Part shown: positions 1 through 8,187 of the stretch, one piece after another
Position numbering within the stretch: position 1 is the stretch's first letter
How the letters are laid out: every line of letters begins with the position of its first letter
Source of the DNA: Caulobacter sp. BP25
GTDB taxonomy: Bacteria > Pseudomonadota > Alphaproteobacteria > Caulobacterales > Caulobacteraceae
NCBI RefSeq assembly: GCF_002737755.1
Contig: NZ_PEGH01000019.1
Coordinates: forward strand, 1 to 64,000
DNA: 64,000 nt
Direction: 5' to 3'
Made by a program: the position numbers and the translations under genes
Notes under the pieces: generated by a model
Told to the model about the DNA's origin: nothing
What the model saw: only the letters and a program-made list of their open reading frames with translations
Database searches by the model: none

Positions 1-1798
1 GGTCTGATCACCTACATGCGGACGCGACGGCGTGTCGGTCGAGCCCGAAGGCATCGCCGAGGCGCGCAGCGTGATCGGCAATGTCTATGGCGACAAATTC
101 GTCCCCGAGACCCCGCGCTACTACAAGGCCAAGGCCAAGAACGCCCAGGAGGCTCACGAAGCCATCCGCCCGACCAGCCTGAACCGGAACCCCGGCTCGC
201 TGCGCCTGGAGCCGGACCTGGGTCGCCTGTACGAGCTGATCTGGAAGCGGATGATCGCCCTCCCAGATGGAAAAGCGCCCGCATCGAGCGCACCACGGTC
301 GATCTGGAAAGCGCCGATGGCCAAACCGGAATGCGCGCGACCGGCCAGGTCGTGCTCTTCCCCGGCTATTTGGCGGTCTATGAAGAAGGCCGCGACGACG
401 AGGGCGATGAAGACAGCGCCCGCCTGCCGGTGATCGAGGAAGGCGCTAGCGCCAAGGTCATCGAGGCCCGCGCCGACCAGCACTTCACCGAACCGCCGCC
501 GCGCTATTCGGAAGCCCAGCCTGGTCAAGAAGATGGAAGAGCTGGGGATCGGCCGTCCGTCGACCTACGCCTCGGTCCTGACCGTGCTGCGCGACCGCGA
601 ATACGTGAAGATGGAGAAGCAGCGCTTCGTCCCAGAGGACAAGGGCCGCCTGGTCACGGCGTTCCTAGAGCAATTCTTCAAACGCTACGTCGAGTACGAT
701 TTCACCGCCGCGCTCGAAGAGCAGCTGGACCTGGTTTCCGACGGCAAGCTGGACTGGAAGCAGTTCCTGCGCGACTTCTGGAAGGACTTCCACGCCGCCG
801 TCGGCGAGATCGCCGAGCTGCGCACCACCAACGTCCTAGACGCCCTGAACGAGGCCCTGGGCCCGCACATCTTCCCCGACAAGGGCGATGGATCGAACCC
901 GCGCCTGTGCCCGACCTGCGGCACGGGGCAACTGTCGCTTAAGACCGGCAAGTTCGGAGCCTTCATCGGCTGCTCGAACTATCCAGAGTGCCGCTACACG
1001 CGCCAACTGGGCGTCTCCGAAGGCGACGGCGAGGCCGAGAGCGCCGACAAGGAGCTGGGCGTCAATCCGGCGACCGGCCGCGCCGTGTGGCTGAAGAACG
1101 GCCGCTTTGGCCCCTATGTCGAGGAGCTGGCGGCCGAGGGTGACAAGCCCAAGCGCTCGTCCCTGCCCAAGGGCTGGATCGCCTCGGCCATGGACCTGGA
1201 GAAGGCCCTGCGCCTGCTCTCCCTGCCGCGCGAAGTCGGCAAGCACCCGGATGACGGCAAGGTCATCACCGCTGGCCTCGGACGCTTTGGGCCCTTCGTG
1301 CTGCACGACGGCACCTACGCCAACCTAGAGAACGCCGACGAGGTGTTCGATGTCGGCCTCAACCGCGCCGTCGCCATCCTGGCCGACAAGCGCGCCGGCG
1401 GCGGACGTCCGCAGCGCGCGGCCGCCGCGGCGCTGGCCGAGCTGGGCAATCACCCCGAGGACGGCAAGCCGATCCGCGTGCTGTCGGGCCGCTTTGGCCC
1501 CTACATCAAGCACGGCGACACCAACGCCAACGTCCCCAAGGGCAAGGACCCGGCGGCGATCACCCTTGAGGAAGCGCTGGCCCTGATCGCCGAACGCGCG
1601 GCCAAGGGCGGTGGCAAGAAGCCGGCCAAGAAGGCCGCCGCGCCCAAGAAGGCCGCGACCAAGGCCGAGGGCGACAAGCCCGCCAAGAAGACGGCGGCCA
1701 AAAAGCCCGCCGCCAAGAAGGCCGCCCCGAAAGCCAAGGCCAAGGCGGAGGCCGCTAGCTCAGACGACGGCGCCGCGCCGTGGGACGACGAGGCCTGA
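1..1798 (+). CDS. topA: DNA topoisomerase I, C-terminal part, reading frame broken by four apparent 1-base insertions
   Basis: Type IA topoisomerase that relaxes negative supercoils. The window opens exactly at the active-site motif G-L-I-T-Y-M-R-T (Tyr is the nucleophile in this family), so the Toprim half lies upstream. Then come the rest of the cleavage core, a C-x2-C...C-x5-C zinc finger (about 907-990), three repeats with a G-R-F-G-P core (near 1096, 1280, 1488) and a Lys/Ala-rich tail typical of alphaproteobacterial TopA. The protein can only be followed by changing frame near base 24 (extra G), 258-260 (extra C), 276 (extra C) and 515-517 (extra C); from 533 to the stop it is intact. 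TopA is normally essential and the other genes in the window are clean, so sequence errors are more likely than a true pseudogene, but this cannot be settled here. Confidence 0.9.
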
Positions 1799-1836
1799 GC
1801 CTGTTCAGCCGGGTTGGACGAGAGTAGATTGCGCGG

Positions 1837-2202
1837 ATGACGACGCTTGAACGTCCCCTGCCGCTGAACGTCGTGCTGACGGCGCTCGTTTTGTGCTGCG
1901 TCGGCGGCTTCGCCTTCGGCCTGATCAACGCGATGAAGATCGACCGCGGCGGCGCGGCGACCTCCACCCAGCCGCTGGCCGAGGTTTCGGGCGTGCCGGT
2001 TAAGGACGCCGCGCCCGCCCTCGCCTACGAGCCGCCGCCCGTCGAGGCGCCCAAGCCCAAGGCCGTCGAGGTCGAGACTCCGGAGCAGGACGCTCCGGCG
2101 CCAGTGATCGAAACCCCGCCGGCCGCGACCACGCCCGCCGCGGAAGCCGCGCCCAAGCCGGCTGAACCGCAGGTCCCGAAGTCGATCGAGGATCTGTACT
2201 AG
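1837..2202 (+). CDS. Small membrane-anchored Pro/Ala-rich protein, function unknown
   Basis: 121 residues, starting 38 bases after the topA stop and probably co-transcribed with it. One hydrophobic segment lies at about residues 10-32. The rest is a low-complexity tail rich in Pro, Ala, Glu and Lys, ending in S-I-E-D-L-Y. The layout suggests a single-pass inner-membrane protein with a disordered tail outside the membrane; orientation is inferred. I recognise no domain. Codon use matches the neighbours, and the long uninterrupted frame supports a real gene. Confidence 0.7.
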   Translation: MTTLERPLPLNVVLTALVLCCVGGFAFGLINAMKIDRGGAATSTQPLAEVSGVPVKDAAPALAYEPPPVEAPKPKAVEVETPEQDAPAPVIETPPAATTPAAEAAPKPAEPQVPKSIEDLY

Positions 2203-2206
2203 GCGC

Positions 2207-3253
2207 TCAGCGCTTACGCTCGGCCGCGACCGCGACGGGTCGGACGTGCCTATCCAGAAGCTCCAGATAGGTCGCCGTGTGGGTTTCCAGCGCGTGGTTG
2301 CCAGCCCCCGGGATGGTGACGAACGCCTTCATCGGCGCACTCAGCCCATCCAGCCACGCCTTGGCCATCGGCGCGGGCGAACTCGTGGCTTCCTCGCCTT
2401 GGAACACAAAGACCGGGACCGACAAACGCTGGTCCAGGCTGGCGTAGTCGAAGCTCTCGCCCCAAGCCTTGCCGATAGCCCGCTCGTTTTGCGCGGCCGC
2501 GCCTTGGGCCGCCATCAGCTCATCGACCGTCCAGTGTGGCGCGCTCATCGCCTCCTGCATCGGGTTGACGGGTACGGGCGGCCGGTACTTGACGAAGACC
2601 CGCTGGAAGGCGGCGACGCGGGCCGGATCACGCGGCTGTCGCCAAACGTCGGTTCCGGCCAGCTTCAAGTCGGCCAGCGAGGCCTCGTCCTTGGCCGCCG
2701 TCGCCAGTCGCAGCAAGCGCTCATAGCCGTATAGCTCACGCTCGGCGCGGGGTCGGGTGATCTGACCGGCGGCGACATAGGCGCTAAAGAGCTCCGGCTT
2801 AGCCTGGATCATCTTCACAGCCAGGGTCGAGCCGAAATTGACGCCCAGCAGGACGATCCGCGTCTTACCGAGATGGCCGCGCAGGTAGTCGGCCAACTCC
2901 AGGCCATCCTTGACTAGCCGGTCGATGGTCAGGTCTGCTCCGAGAGCCTTGCCATTAGCCACAAAGGTCTTGCCCGCGCCGCGTGGATCCCACTGGACCA
3001 CGGTGAAGTCCTTCTCCCAGGGCTGGAAGGTGCGGACATAGGGACTGAGGATCGCGCCCGGCCCATCGACCTGGGTCCCGCCGACGATCAACAGGACCGG
3101 ATTGGCGCTGTCCGCGCCCCGGATGGTCACCCATTGCCGGATGCCGCCGATCTGGACGAAATCCGCCTCGTCGACGGCTTGCGCCCGAGCAGAGGCGGGA
3201 AACGCTAGGGCGACACAAGCGCCCAGGCTCAACAGAAAGTCCGTACGGCGCAT
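2207..3253 (-). CDS. Secreted alpha/beta-hydrolase of the prolyl-aminopeptidase type, catalytic motifs degenerate
   Basis: 348 residues with a signal peptide (M-R-R-T-D-F-L-L-S-L-G-A-C, cleavage near A-R-A-Q-A). The motif W-E-K-D-F-T-V-V-Q-W-D-P-R-G-A-G-K-T is characteristic of prolyl-aminopeptidase-like alpha/beta hydrolases. The key positions differ: the nucleophile elbow reads G-V-N-F-G instead of G-x-S-x-G, the H-G-G-P-G oxyanion loop is replaced by V-G-G-T-Q-V-D-G-P-G, and the acid region reads Q-G-E-E-A-T-S-S-P without the usual Asp. The late His (G-N-H-A-L) remains. The start at 3253 is chosen because the signal peptide begins there. Probably a non-catalytic or altered member. Two palindromic operator-like sites lie directly upstream. 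Confidence 0.75.
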   Translation of the reverse strand: MRRTDFLLSLGACVALAFPASARAQAVDEADFVQIGGIRQWVTIRGADSANPVLLIVGGTQVDGPGAILSPYVRTFQPWEKDFTVVQWDPRGAGKTFVANGKALGADLTIDRLVKDGLELADYLRGHLGKTRIVLLGVNFGSTLAVKMIQAKPELFSAYVAAGQITRPRAERELYGYERLLRLATAAKDEASLADLKLAGTDVWRQPRDPARVAAFQRVFVKYRPPVPVNPMQEAMSAPHWTVDELMAAQGAAAQNERAIGKAWGESFDYASLDQRLSVPVFVFQGEEATSSPAPMAKAWLDGLSAPMKAFVTIPGAGNHALETHTATYLELLDRHVRPVAVAAERKR

Positions 3254-3269
3254 GGTCACCTCGAAGAAG

Positions 3270-3309
3270 ATTACAATTGTAGACTTCTCGTGAGAATTAC
3301 AGTCGTAAT
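3270..3309. promoter_or_regulatory. Two operator-like palindromes upstream of the hydrolase gene
   Basis: ATTACAATTGTAG (3270-3282) and ATTACAGTCGTAAT (3296-3309) share the form ATTAC-N4-GTA(A/G). The core TACA-N2-TGTA of the first site is the known shape of BlaI/MecI/CopY-family operators. The sites lie 17-56 bases before the hydrolase start codon, the usual place for repressor sites over a promoter. No such regulator is encoded in the window, so the assignment is inference. Confidence 0.45.
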
Positions 3310-3368
3310 CCAGATGGTCAAGTGCGTTTCTCTTGGCCATCGGCCCAAAAAGCGCGTTAAGGCAGGGC

Positions 3369-5681
3369 ATGGCTAAACTTCGCCCGCCCCAATCGTCCAA
3401 GGCAAAGACCTTCAAGCCCAAGCCGCCCGCCGGCCTGCCGGATCGCGAGACGCTGCTGGCGTTCCTGCGCGACGCGGGCGAGACCGGAAAAGCCGACATC
3501 GCCCGACACTTCGGGCTGAAGGGCGCCGACCGCCGGGCCCTGCGCGAGATGATCCGCGAGCTGGAGGCGCAAGGCGCGCTGGCCAAACGCGGCCGTAAGG
3601 GCTTCGCCGAGGCCGGCTCCCTGCCCCCCGTCGGCGTGGCCGACGTGGTCGAGCGCGACGGCGACGGCGAGCTCTATGTGAAGCTGACCAAGTCCGACGA
3701 CGACGTGCCCAATGTTCGCCTCGCGCCCGGCAAGGGCGAGGCCGCCGCTGGGGCGCCGGGCCTGGGCGATCGCCTCCTAGTCCGCTTCGAACGCCTGGAG
3801 ACCGGCGAGTTCGAGGCCAAGCTGATCAAGAAGCTGGGCCAGAGCGCCCACAAGATCCTGGGCGTGATCCGCAAGCACCGTCGCGAGGTCCGCGTCGAGC
3901 CGGTCGACCGCAAGTCCAAGGAAAGCCTGGTCCTAGATCCCAGCGTCGCCCACGAGTTCAAGGAGGGCGACCTGGTCGTCGCCCAGGTCGGCACGCATGG
4001 CGGCCGCTACGGCCCCAAGCCCGGCAAGGTGCTGGAGGTGGTCGGGACCGAGAACGATCCCCGCGCCGCCTCGCTGATCGCCATCCATAGCCACGGCATC
4101 CCGACCGGCTTCTCCGAGGAGGCCGAACGCGAGGCCAAGGCCGCCGTCGAGCCGACCCTGTCGGGGCGCGAGGACCTGCGCGATCTGCCGTTCGTGACCA
4201 TCGACCCGGTGGACGCCCGCGACCACGACGACGCCGTCTACGCCCACCCCGATCCGGACGCGACGAACGTGGGCGGCTGGGTCGTGTGGGTCGCCATCGC
4301 CGATGTGGCCGCATACGTGCGTCCCGGCTCGGCCCTGGACCGCGACGCCCGCGAGAAGGGCAACAGCGTCTACTTCCCCGACCGGGTCGAGCCGATGCTG
4401 CCCGAGACCCTGTCGAACGGCCTGTGCTCGCTGCGCGAGGGCGAGAACCGCGCCACGCTGGCGGTGCGGATGGTGTTCGACAAGTCTGGCCGCAAGAAGG
4501 GCCACAAGTTCGTGCGCGGCCTGATGCGCTCGGCCGCCAAGCTCAGCTACGAGCAAGCGCAGGCGGCCATCGACGGCCAACCGCCCCCTGAAGGACAAGA
4601 TGGCGACAAGGCCGGCCCGCTGCTGGATCCGATCCTCAAGCCCCTGTGGGCCGCCTATAACACGATGAAGATCGGCCGCGAGGCCCGCTCGCCGCTGGCC
4701 ATCGAGAGCGATGAGCGCCGGATCATCATCCGCGAGGGCGAGATCGCCTCGATCACCAAGCGCGCCAGCCTGGAAGCCCACAAGCTGATCGAGGAGATGA
4801 TGGTGCAGGCCAATGTCTGCGCCGCCGAGAGCCTGGAGGCCAAGCGCTCGCCCCTGATCTACCGGGTGCACGATACGCCCAGCCTTGAGAAGGTGCAGAA
4901 CCTCGCCGACTTCCTGCAGACGCTTGAGATCCGCTGGAGCAAGGGCGAGGCCCCGCAGACCTCGCGGTTCAACAAGCTCTTGGAAGAGACCCGCGAGAGC
5001 CCCAACGCGGCGATCATCAACGAGGTCGTCCTGCGCACCCAGATGCCCCACTACAGCGCCGACAACATCGGCCACTTCGGCCTGAACCTGGCCAAGTACG
5101 CCCACTTCACCAGCCCGATCCGGCGCTATGCCGACCTGATCGTGCACCGGGGCCTGATCCGGGCCCTTGGCCTGGGGACCGACGGCCTGACGGACCAAGA
5201 CATCGCCCAGATCAAGGACACGGCCGAGGTCATCACCCACGCCGAGCGCCGGGCCATGGCCGCCGAGCGCGACGCCACCGACCGCTACATCGCCGCCTTC
5301 CTGGCCGACCGCGTCGGCGCGACCTTCGCGGGCCGGATCACCGGCGTCACCCGCTTTGGCCTGTTCATCAAGCTGGCCGACACCGGCGCGGACGGCCTCG
5401 TGCCGGTCTCCAGCCTGGGCGCGGAGTTCTTCATCCACGACGACAAGATGCACGCCCTGGTCGGCGAGCGGACCGGCAAGCGCTGGCCGCTGGGCCTGGG
5501 CGTCGAGGTCAAGCTGGTCGAGGCTACGCCGGTGACCGGCGGCCTGCTGTTCGAGATGCTGAGCGAGCCCCTGGCGCCCGATCCCAAGGCCCCCCGGCCA
5601 AGGCTCGGCGCGCGGCGGCAGGCGGCGGTTAAGCCGCGCGGCGGTTTGCCCAAGGGCGTGCGGCGCGGGAAGCGGCGGTAG
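3369..5681 (+). CDS. rnr: Ribonuclease R
   Basis: 770 residues; a 3'-5' exoribonuclease of the RNB family that degrades structured RNA. Order: N-terminal winged helix (about residues 20-90), cold-shock OB domains, RNB catalytic domain with the metal-binding cluster T-I-D-P-V-D-A-R-D-H-D-D (about 277-288), S1 domain starting near 649 (G-R-I-T-G-V-T-R-F-G-L-F-I), and a basic tail ending R-R-G-K-R-R. The frame opens earlier at 3333, but ATG 3369 is preceded by AAGGCAGGGC and fits the family N-terminus. Divergent from the hydrolase gene; the promoters must share 3254-3368. Confidence 0.95.
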   Translation: MAKLRPPQSSKAKTFKPKPPAGLPDRETLLAFLRDAGETGKADIARHFGLKGADRRALREMIRELEAQGALAKRGRKGFAEAGSLPPVGVADVVERDGDGELYVKLTKSDDDVPNVRLAPGKGEAAAGAPGLGDRLLVRFERLETGEFEAKLIKKLGQSAHKILGVIRKHRREVRVEPVDRKSKESLVLDPSVAHEFKEGDLVVAQVGTHGGRYGPKPGKVLEVVGTENDPRAASLIAIHSHGIPTGFSEEAEREAKAAVEPTLSGREDLRDLPFVTIDPVDARDHDDAVYAHPDPDATNVGGWVVWVAIADVAAYVRPGSALDRDAREKGNSVYFPDRVEPMLPETLSNGLCSLREGENRATLAVRMVFDKSGRKKGHKFVRGLMRSAAKLSYEQAQAAIDGQPPPEGQDGDKAGPLLDPILKPLWAAYNTMKIGREARSPLAIESDERRIIIREGEIASITKRASLEAHKLIEEMMVQANVCAAESLEAKRSPLIYRVHDTPSLEKVQNLADFLQTLEIRWSKGEAPQTSRFNKLLEETRESPNAAIINEVVLRTQMPHYSADNIGHFGLNLAKYAHFTSPIRRYADLIVHRGLIRALGLGTDGLTDQDIAQIKDTAEVITHAERRAMAAERDATDRYIAAFLADRVGATFAGRITGVTRFGLFIKLADTGADGLVPVSSLGAEFFIHDDKMHALVGERTGKRWPLGLGVEVKLVEATPVTGGLLFEMLSEPLAPDPKAPRPRLGARRQAAVKPRGGLPKGVRRGKRR

Positions 5682-5692
5682 GGCGATAACCG

Positions 5693-5813
5693 AAATCCTC
5701 CCCCTAGCGGGGGAGGTGGCGCGAAGCGCCGGAGGGGGAAGAGGCAAGGTCAGCAGGACTTCCCCCTCCGGCGTCTCTTCGAGCCGACACCTCCCCCGCT
5801 AGGGGGAGGATTT
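5693..5813. repeat. Nested inverted repeat, Caulobacter-type intergenic palindrome
   Basis: Perfect 25-base arms at 5693-5717 and 5789-5813 enclose a second perfect 15-base pair of arms (5727-5741 and 5759-5773). The outer arm itself contains the near-palindrome CTCCCCCTAGCGGGGGAG. The element sits between the convergent rnr and esterase genes, and its right arm supplies the last codons and TAG stop of the esterase. It resembles a dispersed genomic palindrome and may also end transcription from both sides. Confidence 0.8.
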
Positions 5814-6830
5814 ACCGCCCGTGATCGCCGCCTCCAGCCGATCCGCCATCATCCTTTGATCCGCTGCCGATGGGTGCCCATGGCAGGCCGTGCGCTCCAT
5901 GCCCGTGATCCGCACCGCCGTGGCGCCCGCACGGCCGGCGACCTCGGCGACGTCGTCCACGAAGGTGTCGCCCTGGATCAGGAAGAAGCGCGCGCCCGGG
6001 CGGCTTACCTTCAGGCCCTCGACGAAGGCGACGTAGCTATTTCGGTAGTCCTTGCGCAACGCCGCCTCGTCCGCCCAGGCCTCGCCGGCGTGCAAGGCGG
6101 TCGAGAAGTCGTTGGTGCCGAGGCCGATGACCACAACGTCCGGCTTCCATGGATCGTTCGCGGCGATGCGCGGCTCGCCCTGCCCCGGGATCAGGCGCGG
6201 AAACAGCGCGGGCAGCGGCTCACCGGGTACGACGCCATTGTAGTTGCGCACGACGCCACGACCGGAGAAGGCCTCGATGCGATAGTCGGCGTCCAGCCGC
6301 GCGGCCAGGATCGGCCCAAACGCCAGGCTGGTGTCGGTCAGGTCATGGACCTGTTGCTCGGTGCAGTCCTGACTGGCTGAGCGCACGCCGTATCCGACCG
6401 TGTGGGAGTCGCCAATGAACTCAATGCGGCTCGGCCGCGCCGGCGCGGGCAGCGCCCTGCCCGCCTTGCCCACGAAGAAGCCCTCAAACCGCGCTGAACC
6501 CGTCTGGCTCTCGGTCAGTTTGTCCAGGCGCACGATGTGCTCGCCGGGACCCAGGCGATCGAGCTTCAGCCGAGTCGCGCCGGACTTGGTCAGCTCGGCC
6601 TTGCGCACACCGTCGATGCTGACGGCCAGGTGCTCGACCCCGGTGTCGACGGCGATCTCGACCGAGGGCCCCGTGAAGCGCCCTTCGAAATAGACCCCGG
6701 GCCAGCCGAAGTCGTAGGCGCCGTTCGGGGCGGGCGAGACACGGCCGCCAATATTGAGTGACAGCGCTGTCTGAGCAAGCGCTGGCGTGGTCAAGGCCAG
6801 GGCGGCGGCAAGGGAGAGCAAAATACGCAT
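5799..6830 (-). CDS. Secreted SGNH esterase, carbohydrate esterase family 2-like
   Basis: 343 residues with a clear signal peptide (M-R-I-L-L-S-L-A-A-A-L-A-L, cleavage near A-L-A-Q). An N-terminal beta-sandwich (about 25-130) precedes an SGNH hydrolase domain with G-D-S-H-T (block I Ser), G-L-G-T-N-D-F (block III Asn) and a C-terminal H-G-H-P (catalytic His). Jelly roll plus SGNH in this order is the layout of CE2 deacetylases, so polysaccharide deacetylation in the periplasm is the likely role. The C-terminus G-K-S-S-P is encoded by the arm of the palindrome at 5789-5813. Divergently transcribed from the aminotransferase gene. Confidence 0.8.
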   Translation of the reverse strand: MRILLSLAAALALTTPALAQTALSLNIGGRVSPAPNGAYDFGWPGVYFEGRFTGPSVEIAVDTGVEHLAVSIDGVRKAELTKSGATRLKLDRLGPGEHIVRLDKLTESQTGSARFEGFFVGKAGRALPAPARPSRIEFIGDSHTVGYGVRSASQDCTEQQVHDLTDTSLAFGPILAARLDADYRIEAFSGRGVVRNYNGVVPGEPLPALFPRLIPGQGEPRIAANDPWKPDVVVIGLGTNDFSTALHAGEAWADEAALRKDYRNSYVAFVEGLKVSRPGARFFLIQGDTFVDDVAEVAGRAGATAVRITGMERTACHGHPSAADQRMMADRLEAAITGGKSSP

Positions 6831-6905
6831 GGCGGTTTGATGCCACGCGCCACGACGATGTTCCAGCCTCGATCTCCGGTGCTGCCATCGCCGCCGAACT
6901 TGGCT

Positions 6906-8054
6906 ATGCAGACGACCATGCGCGCCGAAATCGAACCCTTCCACGCCATCGCCATCAGCCGCCTGGCCCATGAGCTGAAAATGCAGGGCCGCTCCATCAT
7001 CCACATGGAGTTCGGCCAGCCCTCGACCGGCGCGCCGAGCAAGGCCATCGCCAAGGCCCACGAGGTGCTCGACGCCGAGGCCATGGGCTATTGGGAGAGC
7101 CCGCTGCTGCGCGAGCGCATCGCCCAGCGCTACCAGGACCTCTACGGCGTCACGGTCGAGCCCGAGCGGATCGTCCTGACCTGCGGCGCCTCGCCGGCTC
7201 TCGTTTTGGCGCTGTCCAGCGTGTTCCAGCCCGGCGACCGCGTCGCCATCGCCCGTCCCGGCTATGTGGCCTATCGCAACACCATCAAGGCCCTGCACCT
7301 CACGCCGGTCGAGATCGCCTGTGGGCCGGAAGACCGCTTCCAGCTGACGGCGAAGCACTTGGCCGAGTTGGAGCCCGCCCCGGCCGGCGTTATCGTCGCC
7401 AGCCCCGCCAACCCGACCGGCACGATCATCGCGCCCGAGGAGCTGGAAGCGATCGCCAAGGTCTGCCGCGAGCGGGGCATCCGGATCATCAGCGACGAGA
7501 TCTATCATGGGCTCAGCTACACCGGCCGCACGCCCTCGATGCTGGAGTTCGCGCCCGACGCCCTGATCGTGAACAGCTTCAGCAAGTACTTCAGCATGGC
7601 CGGCTGGCGTCTGGGCTGGCTGCTGACGCCGGCGGGCGAGGACCAGGAGCGAGCGCGGGCCTATGTCGGCAACCTGTTCCTGACCGCGCCCTCCCTGGCC
7701 CAGCACGCGGGCCTGGCGGCCATGGATTGCCTGGATGAGCTGGAAGGCCACATCGCCGTCTATCGCCGCAATCGCGAGCTGATGCTGGAGGCGCTGCCCG
7801 CGCTAGGCCTACGCAAGATCGCCCCGCCCGACGGCGCCTTCTACATCTGGGCCGACATCGGCCACCTGACCGACGACTCGCTGACCTTCTGCAAGGACCT
7901 GCTGCGCGAGACCGGCGTCTGCACCGCGCCCGGCGTGGATTTCGATCCGGTCGAGGGCCACCGCTTCATCCGCTTCAGCTTCGCGGTCTCGACGCCCGAG
8001 GTCGAAGAGGCCCTGCGGCGGATCACGCCGTGGTTCGCGGGGCGGAGCGTTTGA
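6906..8054 (+). CDS. PLP-dependent aminotransferase, class I/II
   Basis: About 382 residues; fold-type I aminotransferase. Seen: G-Y-W-E-S (substrate loop region), S-P-A-N-P-T-G-T (cofactor Asn), S-D-E-I-Y-H (Asp to the PLP ring nitrogen), S-F-S-K-Y-F-S-M-A-G-W-R-L-G (Schiff-base Lys) and a C-terminal R-F-S-F. The amino acid specificity cannot be read. The frame also allows ATG 6837 and ATG 6918. I chose 6906 because the conserved part begins at M-R-A-E-I-E-P-F, and none of the starts has a strong ribosome binding site. Confidence 0.85.
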   Translation: MQTTMRAEIEPFHAIAISRLAHELKMQGRSIIHMEFGQPSTGAPSKAIAKAHEVLDAEAMGYWESPLLRERIAQRYQDLYGVTVEPERIVLTCGASPALVLALSSVFQPGDRVAIARPGYVAYRNTIKALHLTPVEIACGPEDRFQLTAKHLAELEPAPAGVIVASPANPTGTIIAPEELEAIAKVCRERGIRIISDEIYHGLSYTGRTPSMLEFAPDALIVNSFSKYFSMAGWRLGWLLTPAGEDQERARAYVGNLFLTAPSLAQHAGLAAMDCLDELEGHIAVYRRNRELMLEALPALGLRKIAPPDGAFYIWADIGHLTDDSLTFCKDLLRETGVCTAPGVDFDPVEGHRFIRFSFAVSTPEVEEALRRITPWFAGRSV

Positions 8055-8060
8055 TAGATG

Positions 8061-8172
8061 CCCCCCGCATCGCGGGGGAGCTGTCACGGAGTGACTGAGG
8101 GGGCGAGCTGGACATCGGCCGAGTTGGCCCCCTCCGGTCCTCTGGACCACCTCCCCCGCATCGCGGGGGGGG
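8061..8172. repeat. Intergenic palindromic repeat
   Basis: GC-rich arms around CCCCCGCATCGCGGGGG at 8061-8080 and again, inverted, at 8151-8171, with a second inner pair (GAGGGGGC... and ...GCCCCCTC). It lies between the convergent aminotransferase and M20 hydrolase genes and follows the same plan as the element at 5693-5813 with a different core. Probably a dispersed Caulobacter palindrome that may also act as a bidirectional terminator. Confidence 0.7.
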
Positions 8173-8187
8173 AACTTGGTCAGCTCC

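Noticed and set aside
3933-5747. 604-residue open frame on the minus strand opposite rnr
   Set aside because: High-GC shadow of rnr: no domain, odd composition, and rnr motifs are intact on the other strand.
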